From positions 1 through 10,316 of the forward strand of contig JAKZSU010000066.1 in the NCBI GenBank assembly GCA_047517485.1: DNA of 10,316 nt, written 5' to 3'. The notes beneath the pieces are model-generated. The model made no database searches. It was not told where the DNA came from and was given only the letters and a program-made list of their open reading frames with translations. The stretch is from JAKZSU01 sp047517485. Lineage in GTDB: Bacteria; Pseudomonadota; Alphaproteobacteria; UBA7887. Positions 1 to 6,021 of the stretch are shown one piece after another; position 1 is the first letter of the stretch, and the number at the start of each line of letters is the position of its first letter. The translations under genes and the position numbers were made by a program.

Positions 1-139
1 TTCGACGCGACCGACCGGCGCCCTGTGGACAAGTGGACAGCCGCTCCGCGCCCGACCACTTCCCCACAGGGCCAGCAACCGCAACAGAAGCGGTCAACTC
101 ATATGGTACATAAACCGGTCAACTCAGAATGTTCTCGAC
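1..139. mobile_element. Probable terminal region of an insertion sequence (partial)
   Basis: No convincing gene is visible here. The stretch holds an 11-bp direct repeat, CGGTCAACTCA, at 91-101 and 116-126 (25-bp period), and a 9-bp inverted repeat (20-28 with 64-72). Read on the minus strand it would begin TGTCGAGAACATTCTGAG near 139 and run into the GTTGACCG repeats. Elements of the IS21 family carry several such short repeats behind a TG terminus, so this may be the end of an IS21-like element whose transposition genes lie left of the window. The family assignment rests on pattern recall, with no transposase in view. The boundary at 139 is a guess. Alternatively it is an ordinary intergenic region with a chance repeat. 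Confidence 0.35.
91..126 (+). repeat. Two direct copies of CGGTCAACTCA
   Basis: Perfect 11-bp copies lie at 91-101 and 116-126, with starts 25 bp apart, or about 2.4 helical turns. They could be transposase binding sites at an IS end, or operator half-sites for the operon beginning at 232. The first reading is preferred because of the TG-type terminus that follows near 139. Confidence 0.6.
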
Positions 140-215
140 ACAGGCAAGGACGTGCTCTAGCCAGCCGCGCGCCGGCATCGTACTCTTGAACTGATTCGAA
201 GAAATCGCCTGATTC

Positions 216-220
216 AGGAG
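216..220 (+). promoter_or_regulatory. Ribosome binding site supporting a TTG start
   Basis: AGGAG lies 11 nt upstream of the TTG at 232. No in-frame ATG is available near the conserved N-terminal strand (KVLVVVAHP), so this site supports TTG initiation at 232. The spacing is slightly long, which together with TTG suggests modest translation. Confidence 0.55.
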
Positions 221-231
221 TCTGCAAACTT

Positions 232-843
232 TTGCCCAACAAGGTGCTTGTCGTCGTCGCCCATCCGGCGCTTGAGGCCTCGGTCGCCAATCGCCGCATG
301 GCCCGCTCCGTGGCCGGCCTCGACGATGTCGTCGTCCACGATCTTTACGAGACCTATCCCGATTTCGAGATCGCGGTGACCGCCGAGCAAGATCTGCTGT
401 GCGCCCACGACGTGATCATCCTCCTGCATCCGCTCTATTGGTATTCCGCGCCGGCGCTGCTCAAGGAATGGCTCGACTTGGTTCTCGAGCACGGCTTCGC
501 CTATGGCCGGACGGGAAACGCATTGGTCGGCAAAATCCTGATGAACGCGCTGTCGACGGGCGGCCAGGATGACGCCTATAACCCGGAGGGGCGAAACCGC
601 TTCACCATTCGCCAACTGCTCGCGCCGTTCGATCAAACCGCGCATCTCTGCGGCATGATATTTTTGCCGCCGTTCATTGTCTATCGTGGCCGCGCGCTCA
701 GCGGCAAGGAGATGGCCGAGCACGCGGTCGCCTTTCGGCGCTGCGTGATCGCGCTGCGCGACGGATCGATCGACATCGCGTCCGTCATCGATCTCGACCA
801 AATCAACACCGACCTCGATCTGTCCGAAACCGCAAGTGGGTGA
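232..843 (+). CDS. KefF/KefG-type NAD(P)H oxidoreductase (flavodoxin fold)
   Basis: This 203-residue protein has the flavodoxin-like fold of the quinone reductase/KefF family. Visible signatures are the N-terminal strand KVLVVVAHPALE (4-15), HPLYWYSAPALLKEWLD (66-82), HGFAYG (87-92) and STGG (108-111), which match the FMN-binding and dimer segments of KefF and MdaB relatives. In Escherichia coli KefF and KefG bind the cytoplasmic side of the KefC and KefB antiporters, are needed for full efflux activity, and reduce quinones or other electrophiles. Here the stop codon directly abuts the antiporter start, so the two are almost certainly co-translated and the same partnership is inferred. The start is TTG with AGGAG upstream. 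The protein is about 20-25 residues longer than E. coli KefF, mostly at the C-terminus. It is not clear whether it is orthologous to KefF or KefG. A general NAD(P)H quinone reductase is the alternative, made unlikely by the neighbour. Confidence 0.88.
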   Translation: MPNKVLVVVAHPALEASVANRRMARSVAGLDDVVVHDLYETYPDFEIAVTAEQDLLCAHDVIILLHPLYWYSAPALLKEWLDLVLEHGFAYGRTGNALVGKILMNALSTGGQDDAYNPEGRNRFTIRQLLAPFDQTAHLCGMIFLPPFIVYRGRALSGKEMAEHAVAFRRCVIALRDGSIDIASVIDLDQINTDLDLSETASG

Positions 844-2694
844 ATGATGCATCTCGAGGACTTCCTGTTTCAGGCCTTTATTTATCTCAGCGCGGCGGTG
901 CTTTCGGTCCCCATCGCGCAACGCCTCGGACTCGGATCGGTACTGGGCTACCTGATTGCCGGCGTTGCCATCGGCCCCTTCGCGCTCGGCCTCATCGCCT
1001 CGGAAAGCGGCATCATGCATTTCGCCGAATTCGGGGTGGTGATGATGCTGTTCATCGTCGGCCTGGAACTTCGGCCCGCGGTGCTTTGGGCGATGCGAAA
1101 GCCGATCCTCGGCCTCGGCGGCCTGCAGGTCTTGATCACCTCGGCGGCGCTTGGCGGTATTGCCTACGCGATCGGTCTCGATTGGCGGATTTCGCTGGTG
1201 ATCGGCATGATCCTGGCCCTGTCCTCGACCGCGATCGTGCTGCAAAGCCTGCGCGAACGAGGGTTTATGGGGACCGAGGGTGGCCAATCCGCGTTCGCCG
1301 TCCTGCTATTCCAGGATATCGCGGTGATCCCGATGTTGGCGATCATGCCGCTGCTGGCGATTGCCGGCGGCGAAGGCGCGGGGGCAAGCGGGCAGGGCGC
1401 GGATCTGTCGGGCTGGCGCCAGGCGATTACCTTGGTGGGCATCGTCGCCGGCATCGTGCTCGCCGGACGTTTCATTCTGCGACCGGTCTTTCGCTTCATC
1501 GCCGAGACCCGGCTCCGCGACATTTTCACCGCGACCGCGCTGCTGCTGGTGATCGGCATCGCGCTGTTGATGCAGTTCGTCGGCCTGTCGCCGGCGCTCG
1601 GCGCCTTTCTCGCCGGCGTGGTGCTGGCGGAAAGCGAATACCGCCACGAACTCGAAAGCGATATCGAGCCCTTCAAGGCGCTGCTGCTGGGGCTGTTTTT
1701 TATCGCCGTCGGCGCGAGTATCGATTTCGCTCTGATCATCGAGCGACCCCTGCTGATAATCGGCCTGATGTTCGGCCTGATCGCCGTCAAACTGGTGATC
1801 ATGATTGGCCTGGCCCGCATCTTCCGGATGGCCGGGAGCGAAGGATATCTGTTCGCGTTCGCTTTGGCGCAAGGCGGTGAATTCGCCTTCGTGCTGCTCT
1901 CGTTCGCCATCCAGTCGCACGTTCTCACGCCGGAAATCGCCAATCCGCTGGTCGCGGTGGTCGCGTTGAGCATGGCGGTCACGCCGATCCTGTTGATCAC
2001 CCACGAGCGGGTGATTGTGCCGTTGTTTTCCCGCCGTGAAGTGGAGCAGGAGGCAGACGTTATCGAGGCCGGCGACCATCAGGTCGTGATCGCCGGTTTC
2101 GGCCGCTTCGGCATGACCGTCGGCCGCTTGTTGGCGGCGAACGGAATCCAGGCGACGATCCTCGATCACGACGTGCGCCAAATCGAGTCGCTGCGCAAGT
2201 TTGGCTTCACCGTCTTCTACGGCGACGCGTCGCGTTATGATTTGCTCAAGGCGGCGGGGTGCGACGACGCGAAATTGCTGGTTATCGCCGTCGACGATCC
2301 CGACAAGGCGATCGAGATTGCCGATATCGCGCGGCAGAATTTTCCAAAATTGCGGATTATGGCGCGGGTGCGCGACCGCCGGCACGGCTACCAATTCCTC
2401 GACCGCGGGATCGAGGACATCTTCCGCGAGACCCACGGCTCGGCGATCTCGATGGGGGCCGCGGTACTGACCAGTCTCGGATATCGTAAGTACCAGGCCC
2501 ATCGCGCGGCGCGCGCCTTTCGTCATCACGACGAACACACCTTCCGCGAACTCGCGCCGGTATGGCACGACCAACACACCTATATTTTCGAATCGCAACA
2601 ACGCGCCGAGGATATACGACGCCTCCTGCAAGCCGACGAAACCGAGGATTACAGCGAAGTCGAGCACGCCTGGGAGGCACCGCCACCAAAGTAA
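844..2694 (+). CDS. kefC: Glutathione-regulated K+/H+ antiporter, KefC type
   Basis: This 616-residue protein, close to the length of E. coli KefC, has a CPA2 monovalent cation/proton antiporter domain (about 5-395) with many hydrophobic helices, then a TrkA-N/RCK domain (about 412-530). FQDIAVIP (156-163) lies in the ion-translocation core. HELESDIEPFK (268-278) corresponds to the regulatory loop that in KefC contacts the RCK domain, and its ESDIEPFK form is closer to KefC than to KefB as I recall them. The Rossmann motif GFGRFG (418-423) and DHD (441-443) begin the nucleotide-binding RCK fold. In characterised relatives glutathione keeps the channel shut and glutathione adducts of electrophiles open it, releasing K+ and acidifying the cytoplasm. 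The start abuts the oxidoreductase stop; a second ATG at 847 is possible. The tail (about 595-616) is acidic and proline-rich and is not family-typical. The choice of KefC over KefB is less certain than the family. Confidence 0.92.
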   Translation: MMHLEDFLFQAFIYLSAAVLSVPIAQRLGLGSVLGYLIAGVAIGPFALGLIASESGIMHFAEFGVVMMLFIVGLELRPAVLWAMRKPILGLGGLQVLITSAALGGIAYAIGLDWRISLVIGMILALSSTAIVLQSLRERGFMGTEGGQSAFAVLLFQDIAVIPMLAIMPLLAIAGGEGAGASGQGADLSGWRQAITLVGIVAGIVLAGRFILRPVFRFIAETRLRDIFTATALLLVIGIALLMQFVGLSPALGAFLAGVVLAESEYRHELESDIEPFKALLLGLFFIAVGASIDFALIIERPLLIIGLMFGLIAVKLVIMIGLARIFRMAGSEGYLFAFALAQGGEFAFVLLSFAIQSHVLTPEIANPLVAVVALSMAVTPILLITHERVIVPLFSRREVEQEADVIEAGDHQVVIAGFGRFGMTVGRLLAANGIQATILDHDVRQIESLRKFGFTVFYGDASRYDLLKAAGCDDAKLLVIAVDDPDKAIEIADIARQNFPKLRIMARVRDRRHGYQFLDRGIEDIFRETHGSAISMGAAVLTSLGYRKYQAHRAARAFRHHDEHTFRELAPVWHDQHTYIFESQQRAEDIRRLLQADETEDYSEVEHAWEAPPPK

Positions 2695-2717
2695 GATTTG
2701 AGATTTGGGAGAACAGC

Positions 2718-3116
2718 ATGACAATCGTTACACCCGACTTGGTCGAGCACGAAAATCTGGCGCCGCTGGCATCGCGGTTTGTCGATCCGGACAGCATGGC
2801 ATGGTCGGAAACCCGGTTTCCCGGCATCGATGTGAAAATCCTGATGAAGGACGACGAGCGCGGCATTATGACCGCGCTGTTTCGCTGGGCGCCGGGGTCG
2901 TACCTGCCCGATCATGTGCACGACGACATCGAACAGACCTGGGTTCTCGAAGGCGCGTTGGAAGATGATGAAGGTGTTGTCGGGCCCGGCCAATACGTCT
3001 GGCGGCCGGGCGGCAGCCGGCACGATGCGCGCTCGCCGAACGGCACGGTGACCTTATCGATGTTCCTGCGCCCCAACCGGTTTATCGGCGACGAGGACAC
3101 GGGCGGCACTGCCTAA
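2718..3116 (+). CDS. Small cupin-domain protein (ChrR/dioxygenase-type cupin)
   Basis: This 132-residue single-domain cupin starts at an ATG 6 nt after GGGAG (2707-2711) and 23 nt after the antiporter stop. An open frame runs further upstream into kefC, but the ribosome site and domain length favour 2718. Cupin motif 1 is complete: G60, then H66, H68 and E72 in DHVHDDIEQTWVLEG. Motif 2 follows as GQYVWRPGGSRHDARSPNG (91-109), supplying H102. These three histidines and one glutamate are the usual 3-His/1-Glu metal site, so a metal-binding protein is expected. Relatives include the cupin half of the anti-sigma factor ChrR and small aromatic dioxygenases, but no anti-sigma or sigma gene is present. 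Substrate and reaction are unknown. It probably shares the kef transcript, and its stop codon abuts the methyltransferase start. Confidence 0.85.
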   Translation: MTIVTPDLVEHENLAPLASRFVDPDSMAWSETRFPGIDVKILMKDDERGIMTALFRWAPGSYLPDHVHDDIEQTWVLEGALEDDEGVVGPGQYVWRPGGSRHDARSPNGTVTLSMFLRPNRFIGDEDTGGTA

Positions 3117-3731
3117 GTGTCAACCAGCCCGAGCGACAAGGACTGGCCGAACTACTACGAGATCACCTTGGACCGGGCGCCGTGCGACGCCGTGCGCATC
3201 GCGCTCGACAATTTCGATCGCGAGGCCGCACCGGACCCGCCGCGCCTCGCCGTCGATCTCGGCTGTGGCGGCGGCCGCGACGCTATCGAGATCTTGCGCC
3301 GCGGCTGGGCGGTGCTGGCGATCGATGCCGAGCCGGCGGCGATCGAGGTGCTGACCGCGCGCGAGGATCTGCCGTCGACAGATCGACTGCAAACCCTGGT
3401 GAGCCGATTCGAGGATGCGCGTTGGCCCAATGCCGATCTGGTGAACTCGGGATTTGCCCTGCCGCTGGTGCCGCAGGCGAAGTTCGCCGCCCTGTGGCAA
3501 CGCATTGTCGAGTCGCTTAAACCGGGCGGGCGCTTTTCGGGACAACTCTATGGCGACAGGGACGGCTGGGTGGGTGATCCGACCAACTCGTTCTTTACCC
3601 GCGACCAGGCGCAACGCTTGCTCGACCGGCTCGAGGTCGAACATTTCCAAGAGGAAGAAGTCGAATCGAGGACCCGGCGCGGCAAGACGAAGCAGTGGCA
3701 CGTCTTCCACATCGTCGCGCGCAAGCCGTAG
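3117..3731 (+). CDS. Class I SAM-dependent methyltransferase (TehB-like)
   Basis: This 204-residue protein starts with GTG immediately after the cupin stop (TAAGTG), an arrangement that implies translational coupling. The Rossmann SAM-binding motif I is VDLGCGGGRDA (46-56), the acidic residue ending strand 2 is D70 in LAIDAEP, and the post-motif loop LKPGGRF lies near 139-145. The N-terminal DWPNYYEITLDRAP segment is typical of small alphaproteobacterial methyltransferases annotated as TehB-like. TehB-type enzymes methylate tellurite or other small nucleophiles, but the substrate here cannot be read from sequence. Its place behind KefC suggests a detoxification role, which is inference. Only 9 nt separate its TAG stop from the stop of the convergent SDR gene, so no intrinsic terminator fits between them. 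Confidence 0.85.
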   Translation: MSTSPSDKDWPNYYEITLDRAPCDAVRIALDNFDREAAPDPPRLAVDLGCGGGRDAIEILRRGWAVLAIDAEPAAIEVLTAREDLPSTDRLQTLVSRFEDARWPNADLVNSGFALPLVPQAKFAALWQRIVESLKPGGRFSGQLYGDRDGWVGDPTNSFFTRDQAQRLLDRLEVEHFQEEEVESRTRRGKTKQWHVFHIVARKP

Positions 3732-3740
3732 TCGCAAAAC

Positions 3741-4502
3741 TCAGTATTGCACCCGCTTAGTAAGCCCGCCGTCGACCACGACATTGGCGCCGGTCATGAA
3801 ACTCGCCGCCGGACTGGCGAGAAAGACCACCGCGCGGGCGATTTCCTCGGGCGCCGCCATGCGTCCCAACACCGATAAATCGCGCATATAGGCGAACATC
3901 TCCGGATTGTCTCGTTCGGCGCGTTGCCAGGTGCCGCCGTCGAAATAGGTCGCCCCCGGACACACTGAATTAGCGCGCACACCATGGCCGCCGAGATCGA
4001 CGCTGAGGCCGGCGGTATAATTGACCAACGCCGCCTTGATCGAGTTGTACGGCCTGAGACCGGCGTAGATCTCGAGCGCCGCGGTACTGGCGATATTGAC
4101 GATCGCGCCGGATCGGGAAGATTTGAGCCAGGGCAGGGCGGTATCCACCGCGCGCACCGTCCCCATGATGTCGGTCTCGAACCCGGCGAGCCACGCCGCG
4201 TCGCCGTTCTTCGCGGCCAGCGCGCTGGCGTTACAAACCAGAATATCGATGCCGGCGAGCGCCTCGCCGGCGCTGTTGACCCACGCTTGCAATGCCTCGC
4301 CATCGCTGACATCCACCGCCTCGCCGATCGCCTCGCCGCCGGCGGCGCGAATGGCCTGAACGGTGGCGTCAACACCCTCGGCGCCGCGCGCGCACAGCGC
4401 CACCGCGCACCCTTCCGCCGCCAAACCATCGACAATCGCCCGCCCGATGCCGCGCGACCCACCGGTCACCACCGCCTTGAGTCCCTTGAGACCGAGATCC
4501 AT
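3741..4502 (-). CDS. Short-chain dehydrogenase/reductase (SDR family)
   Basis: This 253-residue classical SDR has the cofactor motif TGGSRGIG (13-20), N91 in the NAG-equivalent position (VCNAS), and the catalytic S139, Y152 and K156 (YNSIK), with the usual 13-residue gap from Ser to Tyr. The C-terminus ends in the normal VDGGLTK segment, so the protein is full length. It should oxidise a secondary alcohol or reduce a ketone with NAD(H) or NADP(H). No acidic residue clearly fixes NAD preference, and R39 after strand 2 hints at NADP(H). The substrate is unknown. GGGAG on the minus strand (4511-4515) lies 8 nt before the ATG. It is transcribed divergently from the DUF2277 gene and converges on the methyltransferase gene. 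Confidence 0.93.
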   Translation of the reverse strand: MDLGLKGLKAVVTGGSRGIGRAIVDGLAAEGCAVALCARGAEGVDATVQAIRAAGGEAIGEAVDVSDGEALQAWVNSAGEALAGIDILVCNASALAAKNGDAAWLAGFETDIMGTVRAVDTALPWLKSSRSGAIVNIASTAALEIYAGLRPYNSIKAALVNYTAGLSVDLGGHGVRANSVCPGATYFDGGTWQRAERDNPEMFAYMRDLSVLGRMAAPEEIARAVVFLASPAASFMTGANVVVDGGLTKRVQY

Positions 4503-4542
4503 CCGCTATTCTCCCTTAGCCTTTGCAATCGGGTTGCGTGTG

Positions 4543-4558
4543 CGGCTCTGTTATAAAG
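4543..4558 (+). promoter_or_regulatory. Extended -10 promoter-like motif upstream of the DUF2277 gene
   Basis: CGGCTCTGTTATAAAG contains TG-n-TATAAA, an extended -10 element. It lies 78 nt before the ATG at 4637, in the divergent gap between the SDR gene and the DUF2277 gene. No good -35 at 17 bp is visible, though TTGCAA lies 23 bp upstream. Nearly the same 16-mer recurs at 5976-5991 in the same orientation, which raises the chance that it is functional. Confidence 0.5.
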
Positions 4559-4620
4559 ACATTCGCCAGCCCAAGTCGGGAAATGCGATAAACCTCTCCG
4601 CGCCAAAATCGGATGATGAA

Positions 4621-4627
4621 AGGGAGG
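4621..4627 (+). promoter_or_regulatory. Strong ribosome binding site that sets the DUF2277 start
   Basis: AGGGAGG lies 9 nt before the ATG at 4637. It falls inside the reading frame that would begin at 4613, so it argues for the shorter protein starting MCRNIRTL. Confidence 0.75.
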
Positions 4628-4636
4628 CAGACGAAA

Positions 4637-4912
4637 ATGTGCCGTAACATTCGCACCCTATTCAACTTTGAGCCGCCCGCCAGCGAAGACGAAATCCGCG
4701 CTTCCGCCATCCAGTTCGTGCGCAAGCTCAGTGGTTTCACCAAACCGTCGCGGGTCAACGAAGCGGCGTTTGAACGGGCGGTGGAGGAGGTGACGGCAAC
4801 GGCCGGCGTCTTGCTGGCATCGCTGGAGACCAAGAGCCCGCCAAAGGACCGTGGCAACGAAGCCGCGATCGCCCGGGCGAGAGCGCAAAAGCGGTTCGCG
4901 GTGCAATCGTAG
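4637..4912 (+). CDS. DUF2277 family protein
   Basis: This 91-residue protein matches DUF2277 along its whole length. It opens with the hallmark MCRNIRTLFNFEPPA (1-15), continues with QFVRKLSGFTKPS and NEAAF in the middle, and ends in an alanine- and arginine-rich helix (ARARAQKRF). The family has no established function that I know of. The invariant Cys2 next to the start is notable and could bind metal or be modified, which is speculation. A longer frame from the ATG at 4613 exists but lacks family support and would bury the ribosome binding site. The gene stands alone on its strand between the SDR gene (divergent) and the RidA gene (convergent), so it is probably monocistronic from the 4543 promoter-like motif. 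Confidence 0.9.
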   Translation: MCRNIRTLFNFEPPASEDEIRASAIQFVRKLSGFTKPSRVNEAAFERAVEEVTATAGVLLASLETKSPPKDRGNEAAIARARAQKRFAVQS

Positions 4913-4986
4913 TATGCGATCGGTCCAAAGGCGCTCTCTGGATGGCCGCGGAGCGTAGGCAGGTGACGCCGGTACGCGAAGGCGCT

Positions 4987-5337
4987 TTACTTCGCGGCCG
5001 CCACGGTGACGATTTCAAGCAGATCGTTTCCGGCAAGGTCGACGCCGACACAGGCCCGTTGCGGCCAATTCTCGGCGCCGCCGATCCAATCACACCAGAC
5101 CTCGTCCATTTCGGCTTTGGTCGACATGTCGCGGAGATAGACGGTGGCTTGTAGCAGGCGGGCTTTATCGCTGCCGACGGTGTCGAGAATTTGATCGAGA
5201 GCGGCCAGCGTCAGCCGCGTTTGTTCCGCGACCGACGACGAGTCGCTGCCGGCGGTCGCCACGGCATAGACGATCCCGTTGTGGATCACCGCCGGAGCAC
5301 GACCCTTGTTGGTGCCACGTGTACGTTTGATGTCCAT
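4987..5337 (-). CDS. RidA family protein (YjgF/YER057c/UK114)
   Basis: This 116-residue protein has the RidA fold signatures: the GIVYAVATAG strand (21-30), the middle helix TRLTLAALDQILDTVG (40-55), ATVYLRD (64-70), then R94 in QRACVGVD and E108 in LLEIV. By alignment from memory, R94 and E108 correspond to E. coli RidA Arg105 and Glu120, the residues that bind the carboxylate of the enamine/imine substrate and assist hydrolysis. Deaminase activity on reactive 2-aminoacrylate-type intermediates is therefore plausible. The sequence belongs to a shorter bacterial subgroup (opening MDIKRTRGTNKGR), so it may not be RidA proper. The ATG at 5337 is preferred over a TTG one codon earlier because CAGGAG (5345-5350) then sits 7 nt away. 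The GFA gene upstream on the same strand ends 90 nt before this start, so co-transcription is possible. Confidence 0.92.
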   Translation of the reverse strand: MDIKRTRGTNKGRAPAVIHNGIVYAVATAGSDSSSVAEQTRLTLAALDQILDTVGSDKARLLQATVYLRDMSTKAEMDEVWCDWIGGAENWPQRACVGVDLAGNDLLEIVTVAAAK

Positions 5338-5344
5338 CAAATTT

Positions 5345-5350
5345 CTCCTG
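5345..5350 (-). promoter_or_regulatory. Ribosome binding site of the RidA gene
   Basis: On the minus strand this reads CAGGAG, 7 nt before the ATG at 5337 and 4 nt before the alternative TTG at 5340. The spacing supports the ATG. Confidence 0.7.
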
Positions 5351-5427
5351 TGTCGGCGAGTTCATCCACTAGGTAAGCGAATTGTCATGAGGGCGCGTTG
5401 AGCGAAACCGGTACACGGTGCTCCGCC

Positions 5428-5877
5428 TCACGCCTCGGGAACTTCGAAGAAGTCGGCGGGCGCCCATTCTTCGAACGTGGGGACCTCGCTCCGCCAATCG
5501 CCATAGTCGGCGGTCTCGCCGGTGAAGATACGCGCGGCGAGTTGCAGATCGGTGGGCCGATTCAGGCTGCCGCCGGCGACCGCCATTCGGTCCGCGCCGT
5601 CGCGGCGGAAGAACAGGCTGGAGCCGCATTTATTGCAAAAGCCGCGCTGCGCGCTATCCGAACTGCGATACCAAGTGAGCGCCCCCGCTTGGTCATCAAT
5701 ATCGATATCGGTCAGTCTGACCGCGGTACCGTGCCAGAGCCCGCCGCTCACTCGCCGGCAACTCTCGCAATGGCACTCGATGACGCGGCGCAACGGGCCA
5801 TGGATGTCATAGGTCACCGCACCGCAATGGCAGTGGCCGCTGGCATTGGATTTTTCGTTTCTCTCGCTCATATCCAT
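5428..5877 (-). CDS. GFA/CENP-V family zinc-binding protein
   Basis: This 149-residue protein carries the full GFA zinc signature: C16 and C18 in GHCHCGAV, C35, C37 and C40 in CHCESC, and C81 and C84 in FCNKCGSSLFF. The first group is the catalytic-type site and the others form the structural zinc site in glutathione-dependent formaldehyde-activating enzyme (Gfa), which was reported to speed formation of S-hydroxymethylglutathione. Most family members have no proven activity, so formaldehyde as substrate is only a possibility. An open frame extends to 5952 but its first 25 residues are not family-like. Start at ATG 5877 or ATG 5871 is undecided: GAAGG (5882-5886) sits 4 nt or 10 nt away, and the second spacing is more usual. 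It is divergent from the cyclase gene and may share a transcript with the RidA gene. Confidence 0.9.
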   Translation of the reverse strand: MDMSERNEKSNASGHCHCGAVTYDIHGPLRRVIECHCESCRRVSGGLWHGTAVRLTDIDIDDQAGALTWYRSSDSAQRGFCNKCGSSLFFRRDGADRMAVAGGSLNRPTDLQLAARIFTGETADYGDWRSEVPTFEEWAPADFFEVPEA

Positions 5878-5975
5878 CGTACCTTCAAAGGCAAATCTAT
5901 CCGCGTCGCATGCTAAGCGTGGCCCGGCAATCCGACAAGTCGGCTCCCCCACCCATTTGTGATCACCCGCGCGCT

Positions 5976-5991
5976 CGGCTCTGCTATAAGG
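5976..5991 (+). promoter_or_regulatory. Extended -10 promoter-like motif upstream of the cyclase gene
   Basis: CGGCTCTGCTATAAGG contains TG-n-TATAAG and differs from the motif at 4543-4558 at only three of sixteen positions. It lies 30 nt before the ATG at 6022, a sensible promoter distance. TTGTGA sits 22 bp upstream, too far for a standard -35. Confidence 0.5.
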
Positions 5992-6021
5992 GTGGTCGTG
6001 CGAGCTTGGGGGATTGGTCTA

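Noticed and set aside
214..1287. Long 357-codon minus-strand open frame opposite the kef genes.
   Set aside because: It is antisense to two well-supported genes, has low-complexity H/R/D/E-rich composition and no recognisable domain. It is a by-product of GC-rich codon use.
1306..2724. 472-codon minus-strand open frame opposite kefC.
   Set aside because: The composition is biased to Q, H, D and R with no family signature, while the plus strand encodes a clear KefC protein.
2718..3116. Anti-sigma factor ChrR.
   Set aside because: Only the cupin half is present. There is no N-terminal zinc anti-sigma domain and no sigma factor gene nearby.
4932..4955. Possible terminator between the DUF2277 and RidA genes (CGCTC with GAGCG).
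   Set aside because: A 5-bp stem with a 15-nt loop and no T tract is too weak to call.
5959..6021. Longer N-terminus for the cyclase from a start at 5959.
   Set aside because: The added residues are not family-like and the frame overlaps the promoter-like motif at 5976-5991. ATG 6022 has a well-spaced ribosome site.
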